Shown here piece after piece: positions 11,331 through 24,600 of a stretch of DNA of 64,000 nucleotides. The stretch is from positions 6,383,001 through 6,447,000 of the forward strand of contig JAKOON010000003.1 in the NCBI GenBank assembly GCA_022577435.1, given 5' to 3'. Below the pieces are notes generated by a model. That model was not told the origin of the DNA. It was given only the letters and a program-made list of their open reading frames with translations, and ran no database searches. Source of the DNA: Embiotoca jacksoni. Taxonomy: Eukaryota > Chordata > Actinopteri > Embiotocidae. A program made the translations under genes and the position numbers. The number at the start of each line of letters is the position of its first letter. Positions within the stretch are counted from its first letter, which is position 1.

Positions 11331-12014
11331 TGAAACATTGTGTTTACTGTGAAATTGTCCACACAAAGTGACTTGAAGCCACTTTGTCCATGTAGTTTAT
11401 CCCATTTGCCATAGTACTGATGAAGAAATTTGTTCAGAAACACTTAGTTTAAGCCGTGGCACTGTAATGCAGTTTTATGCTGTTTTTGAGCTTCTCTCGC
11501 TGAGATAAGGCTGTTTTTGAAACATTGTGTTTACTGTGAAATTGTCCACACAAAGTGACTTGAAGCCGCTTTGTCCATGTAGTTTATCCCATTTGCCATA
11601 GTACTGATGAAGAAATTTGTTCGTAAACACTTAGTTTAAGCCGTGGCGCTGTGATGCAGTTTTACATTAGGCTGAGAAAGTGAGACTTAAAATGCTGTTT
11701 TCTGTGTAATTGCAGATACAAAGTGAAGCCACATTGGCCATGTAGTGTATCCCATTTACTGATGAAGAAATTGTTCGTAAACACTTAGTTTAAGCCGTGG
11801 CGCTGTGATGCAGTTTTATATTATATGAGAAAGTGAGAATTGAAATGCTGTTTTCTGTGTAATTGCAGACACAAAGTGACTTGAAGCCACTTTGTCCATG
11901 TATTTTATCCCTTTTGCCATAGTACTGATGAAGAAATTTGTTCGTAAACACTTAGTTTAAGCCGTGGCACTGTAATGCAGTTTTATGCTGTTTTTGAGCT
12001 TCTCTCGCTGAGAT
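11331..12014 (+). repeat. Partial third copy of the 1224 bp repeat
   Basis: The GAAGCCGCTTTGTCC A monomer at 11,565 is 1224 bp after its match at 10,341, and the TATATTATATGAG B monomer follows. The A monomer before it has ordinary GTTTTATGCTG rather than GTTTTGTGCTG. At about 12,015 it switches to the block shared with 5,598. Confidence 0.75.
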
Positions 12015-14168
12015 AAGGCTGTTTTTGAAACATTGTGTTTCCTGTGTAATTGTCCACACAAAGTGACTTGAAACCGCTTTGCCCATGTAGTTTATCCCAT
12101 TTGCCATAGGTCTGAGTATGAAACTTGTTTGTAAACACTTAGTTTAAGCCGTGGCGCTGTGATGCAGTTTTACATTAGGCTGAGAAAGTGAGACTTGAAA
12201 TGCTGTTTTCTGTCTAATTGCAGACACAAAGTGAAGACACATTGGCCATGCATTGTATCCCATTAGCTGTTGAAGAAATTTGTTCAGAAACACTTAGTTT
12301 AAGCCGTGGCACTGTAATGCAGTTTTATGCTGTTTTTGAGCTTCTCTCGCTGATATAAGGCTGTTTTTGAAACATTGTGTTTCCTGTGAAATTGTCCACA
12401 CAAAGTGACTTGAAACCACTTTGTCCATGTAGTTTATCCCATTTGCCATAGTACTGATGAAGAAATTTGTTCGTAAACACTTAGTTTAAGCCGTGGCGCT
12501 GTGATGCAGTTTTACATTAGGCTGAGAAAGTGAGACTTAGAATGCTGTTTTCTGTGTAATTGCAGATACAAAGTGAAGCCACATTGGCCATGTAGTGTAT
12601 CCCATTTGCTGATGAAGAAATTGTTCGTTAACACTTAGTTTAAGCCGTGGCACTGTAATGCAGTTTTACGCTCTTTTTGAGCTTCTCTCGCTGAGATAAG
12701 GCTGTTTTTGAAACATTGTGTTTCCTGTGAAATTGTCCACACAAAGTGACTTGAAGCAACTTTGTCCATGTAGTTTATCCCATTTGCCATAGTACTGATG
12801 AAGAAATTTGTTCGTAAACACTTAGTTTAAGCCGTGGCGCTGTGATGCAGTTTTATATTAGGCTGAGAAAGTGAGACTTGAAATGCTGTTTTCTGTCTAA
12901 TTGCAGACACAAAGTGAAGCCACATTGGCCATGTAGTGTATCCCATTTACTGTTGAAGAAATTTGTTCAGAAACACTTAGTTTAAGCCGTGGCACTGTAA
13001 TGCAGTTTTATGCTGTTTTTGAGCTTCTCTCGCTGAGATAAGGCTGTTTTTGAAACATTGTGTTTCCTGTGAAATTGTCCACACAAAGTGACTTGAAGCC
13101 ACTTTGTCCATGTAGTTTATCGCATTTGCCATAGTACTGATGAAGAAATTTGTTTGTAAACACTTAGTTTTAGCCGTGGCACTGTAATGCAGTTTTACGT
13201 TGTTTTTGAGCTTCTCTCGCTGAGATAAGGCTGTTTTTGAAACATTGTGTTTCCTGTGTAATTGTCCACACAAAGTGACTTGAAACCGCTTTGCCCATGT
13301 AGTGTATCCCATTTGCCAAAGTTCTGAGTATGAAACTTGTTTGTAAACACTTAGTTTAAGCCGTGGCGCTGTGATGCAGTTTTACATTAGGCTGAGAAAG
13401 TGAGACTTAGAATGCTGTTTTCTGTGTAATTGCAGATACAAAGTGAAGCCACATTGGCCATGTAGTGTATCCCATTTGCTGTTGAAGAAATTTGTTCAGA
13501 AACACTTAGTTTAAGCCGTGGCACTGTAATGCATTTTTATGTTATTTTTGAGCTTCTCTCGCTGGGATAAGGCTGTTTTTGAAACATTGTGTTTCCTGTG
13601 TAATTGTCCACACAAAGTGACTTGAAACCGCTTTGCCCATGTAGTGTATCCCATTTGCCAAAGTTCTGAGTATGAAACTTGTTTGTAAACACTTAGTTTA
13701 AGCCGTGGCGCTGTGATGCAGTTTTACATTAGGCTGAGAAAGTGAGACTTAGAATGCTGTTTTCTGTGTAATTGCAGATACAAAGTGAAGCCAAATTGGC
13801 CATGTAGTGTATCCCATTTGCTGATGAAGAAATTGTTCGTAAACACTTAGTTTAAGCCGTGGCACTGTAATGCAGTTTTACGCTGTTTTTGAGCTTCTCT
13901 CGCTGAGATAAGGCTGTTTTTGAAACATTGTGTTTCCTGTGAAATTGTCCACACAGAGTGACTTGAAGCCACTTTGTCCATGTAGTTTATCCCATTTGCC
14001 ATAGTACTGATGAAGAAATTTGTTCGTAAACACTTAGTTTAAGCCGTGGCGCTGTGATGCAGTTTTATATTAGGCTGAGAAAGTGAGAATTGAAATGCTG
14101 TTTTCTGTGTAATTGCAAACACAAAGTGACTTGAAGCCACTTTGTCCATGTAGTTTATCCCATTTGCC
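12015..14168 (+). repeat. Second copy of the 5,598-7,750 block
   Basis: It carries all the private variants of the first copy at offset 6,417-6,418. A local difference is GAAATTGTTCGTTAAC near 12,625. To the right the 7-monomer unit is complete here (432 bp between CAGAGTGACT and CACTTAATTTAAG), whereas the left copy has lost one A monomer. Confidence 0.8.
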
Positions 14169-14790
14169 ATAGTACTGATGAAGAAATTTGTTCAGAAACA
14201 CTTAGTTTAAGCCGTGGCACTGTAATGCAGTTTTATGCTGTTTTTGAGCTTCTCTCGCTGAGATAAGGATGTTTTTGAAACATTGTGTTTCCTGTGAAAT
14301 TGTCCACGCAAAGTGACTTGAAACCACTTTGTCCATGTAGTTTATCCCATTTGCCATAGTACTGATGAAGAAATTTGTTCGTAAACACTTAATTTAAGCC
14401 GTGGCACTGTAATGTAGTTTTATGCTGTTTTTGAGCTTCTCTCGCTGAGATAAGGCTGTTTTTGAAACATTGTGTTTACTGTGAAATTGTCCACACAAAG
14501 TGACTTGAAACCACTTTGTCCATGTACTTTATCCCATTTGCCATAGTACTGATGAAGAAATTTGTTCGTAAAACTTAGTTTAAGCCGTGGCACTGTAATG
14601 CAGTTTTACATTAGGCTGAGAAAGTGAGACTTAAAATGCTGTTTTCTGTGTAATTGCAGATACAATGTGAAGCCACATTGGCCATGTAGTGTATCCCATT
14701 TACTGATGAAGAAATTTGTTCGTAAACACTTAGTTTAAGCCGTGGCACTGTAATGCATTTTTATGTTATTTTTGAGATTCTCGCTGGGAT
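14169..14790 (+). repeat. Remainder of a 7-monomer unit
   Basis: This stretch holds the GTAATGTAG, CATGTACTTTATCCC, GTAAAACTTAG and GAGATTCTCGCTGGG monomers in the same order as in 3,471-4,691. Minor private changes are GATAAGGATG and TCCACGCAAAG near 14,265-14,310. Confidence 0.75.
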
Positions 14791-16028
14791 AAGGCTGTTT
14801 TTGAAACATTGTGTTTCCTGTGTAATTGTCCACACAAAGTGACTTGAAACCGCTTTGCCCATGTAGTTTATCCCATTTGCCATAGGTCTGAGTATGAAAC
14901 TTGTTTGTAAACACTTAGTTTAAGCCGTGGCGCTGTGATGCAGTTTTACATTAGGCTGAGAAAGTGAGACTTGAAATGCTGTTTTCTGTCTAATTGCAGA
15001 CACAAAGTGAAGACACATTGGCCATGCATTGTATCCCATTAGCTGTTGAAGAAATTTGTTCAGAAACACTTAGTTTAAGCCGTGGCACTGTAATGCAGTT
15101 TTATGCTGTTTTTGAGCTTCTCTCGCTGATATAAGGCTGTTTTTGAAACATTGTGTTTCCTGTGAAATTGTCCACACAAAGTGACTTGAAACCACTTTGT
15201 CCATGTAGTTTATCCCATTTGCCATAGTACTGATGAAGAAATTTGTTCGTAAACACTTAGTTTAAGCCGTGGCGCTGTGATGCAGTTTTACATTAGGCTG
15301 AGAAAGTGAGACTTAGAATGCTGTTTTCTGTGTAATTGCAGATACAAAGTGAAGCCACATTGGCCATGTAGTGTATCCCATTTGCTGATGAAGAAATTGT
15401 TCGTAAACACTTAGTTTAAGCCGTGGCACTGTAATGCAGTTTTACGCTCTTTTTGAGCTTCTCTCGCTGAGATAAGGCTGTTTTTGAAACATTGTGTTTC
15501 CTGTGAAATTGTCCACACAAAGTGACTTGAAGCAACTTTGTCCATGTAGTTTATCCCATTTGCCATAGTACTGATGAAGAAATTTGTTCGTAAACACTTA
15601 GTTTAAGCCGTGGCGCTGTGATGCAGTTTTATATTAGGCTGAGAAAGTGAGACTTGAAATGCTGTTTTCTTTCTAATTGCAGACACAAAGTGAAGCCACA
15701 TTGGCCATGTAGTGTATCCCATTTACTGTTGAAGAAATTTGTTCAGAAACACTTAGTTTAAGCCGTGGCACTGTAATGCAGTTTTATGCTGTTTTTGAGC
15801 TTCTCTCGCTGAGATAAGGCTGTTTTTGAAACATTGTGTTTCCTGTGAAATTGTCCACACAAAGTGACTTGAAGCCACTTTGTCCATGTAGTTTATCGCA
15901 TTTGCCATAGTACTGATGAAGAAATTTGTTTGTAAACACTTAGTTTTAGCCGTGGCACTGTAATGCAGTTTTACGTTGTTTTTGAGCTTCTCTCGCTGAG
16001 ATAAGGCTGTTTTTGAAACATTGTGTTT
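14791..16028 (+). repeat. Third copy of the GATATAAGG block, offset 2,776
   Basis: GCTGATATAAGG recurs at 15,128, 2,776 bp after 12,352, with GCATTGTATCCCATTAG, TTTACGCTCTTTTTG and GAAGCAACTTTG in the same order. It ends where the following A monomer reads TTTACTGTGAAATTG instead of TTTCCTGTGTAATTG. A private TTTTCTTTCTAATTG occurs near 15,667. Confidence 0.78.
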
Positions 16029-18474
16029 ACTGTGAAATTGTCCACACAAAGTGACTTGAAGCCGCTTTGTCCATGTAGTTTATCCCATTTGCCATAGTAC
16101 TGATGAAGAAATTTGTTCGTAAACACTTAGTTTAAGCCGTGGCGCTGTGATGCAGTTTTACATTAGGCTGAGAAAGTGAGACTTAAAATGCTGTTTTCTG
16201 TGTAATTGCAGATACAAAGTGAAGCCACATTGGCCATGTAGTGTATCCCATTTACTGATGAAGAAATTGTTCGTAAACACTTAGTTTAAGCCGTGGCGCT
16301 GTGATGCAGTTTTATATTATATGAGAAAGTGAGAATTGAAATGCTGTTTTCTGTGTAATTGCAGACACAAAGTGACTTGAAGCCACTTTGTCCATGTATT
16401 TTATCCCTTTTGCCATAGTACTGATGAAGAAATTTGTTCGTAAACACTTAGTTTAAGCCGTGGCACTGTAATGCAGTTTTATGCTGTTTTTGAGCTTCTC
16501 TCGCTGAGATAAGGCTGTTTTTGAAACATTGTGTTTCCTGTGAAATTGTCCACACAAAGTGACTTGAAACCACTTTGTCCATGTAGTTTATCCCATTTGC
16601 CATAGTACTGATGAAGAAATTTGTTCGTAAACACTTACTTTAATCCGTGGCACTGTAATACATTTTTATGTTATTTTTGAGCTTCTCTCGCTGGGATAAG
16701 TCTGTTTTTGAAACATTGTGTTTCCTGTGTAATTGTCCACACAAAGTGACTTGAAACCGCTTTGCCCATGTAGTTTATCCCATTTCCCATTGGTCTGAGT
16801 ATGAAACTTGTTTGTAAACACTTAATTTAAGCCGTGGCGCTGTGATGCAGTTTTACATTAGGCTGAGAAAGTGAGACTTAGAATGCTGTTTTCTGTGTAA
16901 TTGCAGATACAAAGTGAAGCCACATTGGCCATGTAGTGTATCCCATTTGCTGTTGAAGAAATTTGTTCAGAAACACTTAGTTTAAGCCGTGGCACTGTAA
17001 TGCAGTTTTATGCTGTTTTTGAGCTTCTCTCGCTGAGATAAGGCTGTTTTTGAAACATTGTGTTTCCTGTGAAATTGTCCACACAAAGTGACTTGAAACC
17101 ACTTTGTCCATGTAGTTTATCCCATTTGCCATAGTACTGATGAAGAAATTTGTTCGTAAACACTTAATTTAAGCCGTGGCACTGTAATGCAGTTTTGTGC
17201 TGTTTTTGAGCTTCTCTCGCTGAGATAAGGCTGTTTTTGAAACATTGTGTTTACTGTGAAATTGTCCACACAAAGTGACTTGAAGCCGCTTTGTCCATGT
17301 AGTTTATCCCATTTGCCATAGTACTGATGAAGAAATTTGTTCGTAAACACTTAGTTTAAGCCGTGGCGCTGTGATGCAGTTTTATATTAGGCTGAGAAAG
17401 TGAGACTTAAAATGCTGTTTTCTGTGTAATTGCAGATACAAAGTGAAGCCACATTGGCCATGTAGTGTATCCCATTTACTGATGAAGAAATTGTTCGTAA
17501 ACACTTAGTTTAAGCCGTGGCGCTGTGATGCAGTTTTATATTATATGAGAAAGTGAGAATTGAAATGCTGTTTTCTGTGTAATTGCAGACACAAAGTGAC
17601 TTGAAGCCACTTTGTCCATGTATTTTATCCCTTTTGCCATAGTACTGATGAAGAAATTTGTTCGTAAACACTTAGTTTAAGCCGTGGCACTGTAATGCAG
17701 TTTTATGCTGTTTTTGAGCTTCTCTCGCTGAGATAAGGCTGTTTTTGAAACATTGTGTTTCCTGTGAAATTGTCCACACAAAGTGACTTGAAACCACTTT
17801 GTCCATGTAGTTTATCCCATTTGCCATAGTACTGATGAAGAAATTTGTTCGTAAACACTTACTTTAATCCGTGGCACTGTAATACATTTTTATGTTATTT
17901 TTGAGCTTCTCTCGCTGGGATAAGTCTGTTTTTGAAACATTGTGTTTCCTGTGTAATTGTCCACACAAAGTGACTTGAAACCGCTTTGCCCATGTAGTTT
18001 ATCCCATTTCCCATTGGTCTGAGTATGAAACTTGTTTGTAAACACTTAATTTAAGCCGTGGCGCTGTGATGCAGTTTTACATTAGGCTGAGAAAGTGAGA
18101 CTTAGAATGCTGTTTTCTGTGTAATTGCAGATACAAAGTGAAGCCACATTGGCCATGTAGTGTATCCCATTTGCTGTTGAAGAAATTTGTTCAGAAACAC
18201 TTAGTTTAAGCCGTGGCACTGTAATGCAGTTTTATGCTGTTTTTGAGCTTCTCTCGCTGAGATAAGGCTGTTTTTGAAACATTGTGTTTACTGTGAAATT
18301 GTCCACACAAAGTGACTTGAAGCCACTTTGTCCATGTAGTTTATCCCATTTGCCATAGTACTGATGAAGAAATTTGTTCAGAAACACTTAGTTTAAGCCG
18401 TGGCACTGTAATGCAGTTTTATGCTGTTTTTGAGCTTCTCTCGCTGAGATAAGGCTGTTTTTGAAACATTGTGT
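15979..18474 (+). repeat. Duplicated pair of 1224 bp repeats, partner at 9,035-11,530
   Basis: The offset is constant at 6,944. ACTTTAATCC occurs at 16,637 and 17,861, still 1224 bp apart and each 6,944 bp after its partner. The block therefore copied a pair of repeats already in tandem. The match ends where this copy reads TTTCCTGTG against TTTACTGTG. Confidence 0.8.
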
Positions 18475-21400
18475 TTCCTGTGAAATTGTCCACACAAAGT
18501 GACTTGAAACCACTTTGTCCATGTAGTTTATCCCATTTGCCATAGTACTGATGAAGAAATTTGTTCGTAAACACTTAATTTAAGCCGTGGCACTGTAATG
18601 TAGTTTTATGCTGTTTTTGAGCTTCTCTCGCTGAGATAAGGCTGTTTTTGAAACATTGTGTTTACTGTGAAATTGTCCACACAAAGTGACTTGAAACCAC
18701 TTTGTCCATGTACTTTATCCCATTTGCCATAGTACTGATGAAGAAATTTGTTCGTAAAACTTAGTTTAAGCCGTGGCACTGTAATGCAGTTTTACATTAG
18801 GCTGAGAAAGTGAGACTTGAAATGCTGTTTTCTGTGTAATTGCAGATACAATGTGAAGCCACATTGGCCATGTAGTGTATCCCATTTACTGATGAAGAAA
18901 TTGTTCGTAAACACTTAGTTTAAGCCGTGGCACTGTAATGCATTTTTATGTTATTTTTGAGATTCTCGCTGGGATAAGGCTGTTTTTGAAACATTGTGTT
19001 TCCTGTGTAATTGTCCACACAAAGTGACTTGAAACCGCTTTGCCCATGTAGTGTATCCCATTTGCCAAAGTTCTGAGTATGAAACTTGTTTGTAAATACT
19101 TAGTTTAAGCCGTGGCGCTGTGATGCAGTTTTACATTAGGCTGAGAAAGTGAGACTTAGAATGCTGTTTTCTGTGTAATTGCAGATACAAAGTGAAGCCA
19201 AATTGGCCATGTAGTGTATCCCATTTGCTGATGAAGAAATTGTTCGTAAACACTTAGTTTAAGCCGTGGCACTGTAATGCAGTTTTACGCTGTTTTTGAG
19301 CTTCTCTCGCTGAGATAAGGCTGTTTTTGAAACATTGTGTTTCCTGTGAAATTGTCCACACAGAGTGACTTGAAGCCACTTTGTCCATGTAGTTTATCCC
19401 ATTTGCCATAGTACTGATGAAGAAATTTGTTCGTAAACACTTAGTTTAAGCCGTGGCGCTGTGATGCAGTTTTATATTAGGCTGAGAAAGTGAGAATTGA
19501 AATGCTGTTTTCTGTGTAATTGCAGATACAATGTGAAGCCACATTGGCCATGTAGTGTATCCCATTTACTGATGAAGAAATTGTTCGTAAACACTTAGTT
19601 TAAGCCGTGGCACTGTAATGCATTTTTATGTTATTTTTGAGATTCTCGCTGGGATAAGGCTGTTTTTGAAACATTGTGTTTCCTGTGTAATTGTCCACAC
19701 AAAGTGACTTGAAACCGCTTTGCCCATGTAGTTTATCCCATTTGCCATAGGTCTGAGTATGAAACTTGTTTGTAAACGCTTAGTTTAAGCCGTGGCGCTG
19801 TGACGCAGTTTTACATTAGGCTGAGAAAGTGAGACTTGAAATGCTGTTTTCTGTCTAATTGCAGACACAAAGTGAAGACACATTGGCAATGCATTGTATC
19901 CCATTTGCTGTTGAAAAAATTTGTTCAGAAACACTTAGTTTAAGCCGTGGCACTGTAATGCAGTTTTATGCTGTTTTTGAGCTTCTCTCGCTGAGATAAG
20001 GCTGTTTTTGAAACATTGTGTTTCCTGTGAAATTGTCCACACAAAGTGACTTGAAACCACTTTGTCCATGTAGTTTATCCCATTTGCCATAGTACTGATG
20101 AAGAAATTTGTTCGTAAACACTTAATTTAAGCCGTGGCACTGTAATGTAGTTTTATGCTGTTTTTGAGCTTCTCTCGCTGAGATAAGGCTGTTTTTGAAA
20201 CATTGTGTTTACTGTGAAATTGTCCACACAAAGTGACTTGAAACCACTTTGTCCATGTACTTTATCCCATTTGCCATAGTACTGATGAAGAAATTTGTTC
20301 GTAAAACTTAGTTTAAGCCGTGGCACTGTAATGCAGTTTTACATTAGGCTGAGAAAGTGAGACTTGAAATGCTGTTTTCTGTGTAATTGCAGATACAATG
20401 TGAAGCCACATTGGCCATGTAGTGTATCCCATTTACTGATGAAGAAATTGTTCGTAAACACTTAGTTTAAGCCGTGGCACTGTAATGCATTTTTATGTTA
20501 TTTTTGAGATTCTCGCTGGGATAAGGCTGTTTTTGAAACATTGTGTTTCCTGTGTAATTGTCCACACAAAGTGACTTGAAACCGCTTTGCCCATGTAGTG
20601 TATCCCATTTGCCAAAGTTCTGAGTATGAAACTTGTTTGTAAATACTTAGTTTAAGCCGTGGCGCTGTGATGCAGTTTTACATTAGGCTGAGAAAGTGAG
20701 ACTTAGAATGCTGTTTTCTGTGTAATTGCAGATACAAAGTGAAGCCAAATTGGCCATGTAGTGTATCCCATTTGCTGATGAAGAAATTGTTCGTAAACAC
20801 TTAGTTTAAGCCGTGGCACTGTAATGCAGTTTTACGCTGTTTTTGAGCTTCTCTCGCTGAGATAAGGCTGTTTTTGAAACATTGTGTTTCCTGTGAAATT
20901 GTCCACACAGAGTGACTTGAAGCCACTTTGTCCATGTAGTTTATCCCATTTGCCATAGTACTGATGAAGAAATTTGTTCGTAAACACTTAGTTTAAGCCG
21001 TGGCGCTGTGATGCAGTTTTATATTAGGCTGAGAAAGTGAGAATTGAAATGCTGTTTTCTGTGTAATTGCAGATACAATGTGAAGCCACATTGGCCATGT
21101 AGTGTATCCCATTTACTGATGAAGAAATTGTTCGTAAACACTTAGTTTAAGCCGTGGCACTGTAATGCATTTTTATGTTATTTTTGAGATTCTCGCTGGG
21201 ATAAGGCTGTTTTTGAAACATTGTGTTTCCTGTGTAATTGTCCACACAAAGTGACTTGAAACCGCTTTGCCCATGTAGTTTATCCCATTTGCCATAGGTC
21301 TGAGTATGAAACTTGTTTGTAAACGCTTAGTTTAAGCCGTGGCGCTGTGACGCAGTTTTACATTAGGCTGAGAAAGTGAGACTTGAAATGCTGTTTTCTG

Positions 21401-21668
21401 TCTAATTGCAGACACAAAGTGAAGACACATTGGCAATGCATTGTATCCCATTTGCTGTTGAAAAAATTTGTTCAGAAACACTTAGTTTAAGCCGTGGCAC
21501 TGTAATGCAGTTTTATGCTGTTTTTGAGCTTCTCTCGCTGAGATAAGGCTGTTTTTGAAACATTGTGTTTCCTGTGAAATTGTCCACACAAAGTGACTTG
21601 AAACCACTTTGTCCATGTAGTTTATCCCATTTGCCATAGTACTGATGAAGAAATTTGTTCGTAAACAC
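18380..21668 (+). repeat. 1547 bp higher-order repeat, about 2.1 copies
   Basis: Private variants repeat at a 1547 bp step: TTTGTAAATACTTAG (19,094 and 20,641), TTTGTAAACGCTTAG (19,774 and 21,321), CAGAGTGACT (19,361 and 20,908) and TTGAAAAAATTTG. The length fits nine monomers (five A, four short B less small indels). The copies agree at all landmarks I compared, so this looks like a young tandem duplication. Confidence 0.82.
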
Positions 21669-24600
21669 TTAGTTTAAGCCGTCGCGCTGTGATGCAGTTT
21701 TACATTAGGCTGAGAAAGTGAGACTTGAAATGCTGTTTTCTGTCTAATTGCAGACACAAAGTGAAGCCACGTTGGCCATGTAGTGTATCCCATTTGCTGA
21801 TGAAGAAATTTGTTCGTAAACACTTAGTTTAAGCCGTGGCGCTGTGATGCAGTTTTACATTAGGCTGAGAAAGTGAGACTTAGAATGCTGTTTTCTGTGT
21901 AATTGCAGATACAAAGTGAAGCCACGTTGGCCATGTAGTGTATCCCATTTGCTGATGAAGAAATTGTTCGTAAACACTTAGTTTAAGCCGTGGCACTGTA
22001 ATGCAGTTTTACGCTGTTTTTGAGCTTCTCTCGCTGAGATAAGGCTGTTTTTGAAACATTGTGTTTACTGTGAAATTGTCCACACAAAGTGACTTGAAGC
22101 CACTTTGTCCATGTAGTTTATCCCATTTGCCATAGTACTGATGAAGAAATTTGTTCGTAAACACTTAGTTTAAGCCGTAGCGCTGTGATGCAGTTTTATA
22201 TTAGGCTGAGAAAGTGAGAATTGAAATGCTGTTTTCTGTGTAATTGCAGACACAAAGTGACTTGAAGCCACTTTGTCCATGTAGTTTATCCCTTTTGCCA
22301 TAGTACTGATGAAGAAATTTGTTCGTAAAAACTTAGTTTAAGACGTGGCACTGTAATGCAGTTTTATGCTGTTTTTGAGCTTCTCTCGCTGAGATAAGGC
22401 TGTTTTTGAAACATTGTGTTTCCTGTGAAATTGTCCACACAAAGTGACTTGAAACCACTTTGTCCATGTAGTTTATCCCATTTGCCATAGTACTGATGAA
22501 GAAATTTGTTCGTAAACACTTAGTTTAAGCCGTGGCGCTGTGATGCAGTTTTACATTAGGCTGAGAAAGTGAGACTTAGAATGCTGTTTTCTGTGTAATT
22601 GCAGATACAAAGTGAAGCCACATTGGCCATGTAGTGTATCCCATTTGCTGATGAAGAAATTGTTCGTAAACACTTAGTTTAAGCCGTGGCGCTGTGACGC
22701 AGTTTTACATTAGGCTGAGAAAGTGAGACTTGAAATGCTGTTTTCTGTCTAATTGCAGACACAAAGTGAAGACACATCGGCCATGTAGTGTATCCCATTT
22801 GCTGATGAAGAAATTGTTCGTAAACACTTAGTTTAAGCCGTGGCACTGTAATGCAGTTTTACGCTGTTTTTGAGCTTCTCTCGCTGAGATAAGGCTGTTT
22901 TTGAAACATTGTGTTTCCTGTGAAATTGTCCACACAAAGTGACTTGAAGCCACTTTGTCCATGTAGTTTATCCCATTTGCCATAGTACTGATGAAGAAAT
23001 TTGTTCGTAAACACTTAGTTTAAGCCGTAGCGCTGTGATGCAGTTTTATATTAGGCTGAGAAAGTGAGAATTGAAATGCTGTTTTCTGTGTAATTGCAGA
23101 TACAATGTGAAGCCACATTGGCCATGTAGTGTATCCCATTTACTGATGAAGAAATTGTTCGTAAACACTTAGTTTAAGCCGTGGCACTGTAATGCATTTT
23201 TATGTTATTTTTGAGATTCTCGCTGGGATAAGGCTGTTTTTGAAACATTGTGTTTCCTGTGTAATTGTCCACACAAAGTGACTTGAAACCGCTTTGCCCA
23301 TGTAGTTTATCCCATTTGCCATAGGTCTGAGTATGAAACTTGTTTGTAAACACTTAGTTTAAGCCGTGGCGCTGTGACGCAGTTTTACATTAGGCTGAGA
23401 AAGTGAGACTTGAAATGCTGTTTTCTGTCTAATTGCAGACACAAAGTGAAGACACATTGGCAATGCATTGTATCCCATTTGCTGTTGAAAAAATTTGTTC
23501 AGAAACACTTAGTTTAAGCCGTGGCACTGTAATGCAGTTTTATGCTGTTTTTGAGCTTCTCTCGCTGAGATAAGGCTGTTTTTGAAACATTGTGTTTCCT
23601 GTGAAATTGTCCACACAAAGTGACTTGAAACCACTTTGTCCATGTAGTTTATCCCATTTGCCATAGTACTGATGAAGAAATTTGTTCGTAAACACTTAGT
23701 TTAAGCCGTCGCGCTGTGATGCAGTTTTACATTAGGCTGAGAAAGTGAGACTTGAAATGCTGTTTTCTGTCTAATTGCAGACACAAAGTGAAGCCACGTT
23801 GGCCATGTAGTGTATCCCATTTGCTGATGAAGAAATTTGTTCGTAAACACTTAGTTTAAGCCGTGGCACTGTAATGCAGTTTTACGCTGTTTTTGAGCTT
23901 CTCTCGCTGTTTTTGGCTGGTTTTAGGCTGTTTTTGAAACATTGTGTTTCCTGTGAAATTGTCCACACAAAGTGACTTGAAGCCACTTTGTCCATGTCGT
24001 TTATCCCATTTGCCATAGTACTGATGAAGAAATTTGTTCGTAAACACTTAGTTTAAGCCGTGGCGCTGTGATGCAGTTTTACATTAGGCTGAGAAAGTGA
24101 GACTTAGAATGCTGTTTTCTGTGTAATTGCAGATACAAAGTGAAGCCACATTGGCCATGTAGTGTATCCCATTTGCTGATGAAGAAATTGTTCGTAAACA
24201 CTTAGTTTAAGCCGTAGCGCTGTGATGCAGTTTTATATTAGGCTGAGAAAGTGAGACTTGAAATGCTGTTTTCTGTCTAATTGCAGACACAAAGTGAAGC
24301 CACATTGGCCATGTAGTGTATCCCATTTGCTGTTGAAGAAATTTGTTCAGAAACACTTAGTTTAAGCCGTGGCACTGTGATGCACTTTTATATTAGGATG
24401 AGAAAGTGAGAATTGAAATGCTGTTTTCTGTGTAATTGCAGACACAAAGTGACTTGAAGCCACTTTGTCCATGTAGTTTATCCCTTTTGCCATAGTACTG
24501 ATGAAGAAATTTGTTCGTAAAAACTTAGTTTAAGCCGTGGCACTGTAATGCAGTTTTATGCTGTTTTTGAGCTTCTCTCGCTGAGATAAGGCTGTTTTTG

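Noticed and set aside
23856..24047. Minus-strand 63-codon frame across the micro-expanded monomer
   Set aside because: The insertion happens to leave the frame open; the translation is satellite-derived with no recognisable domain.
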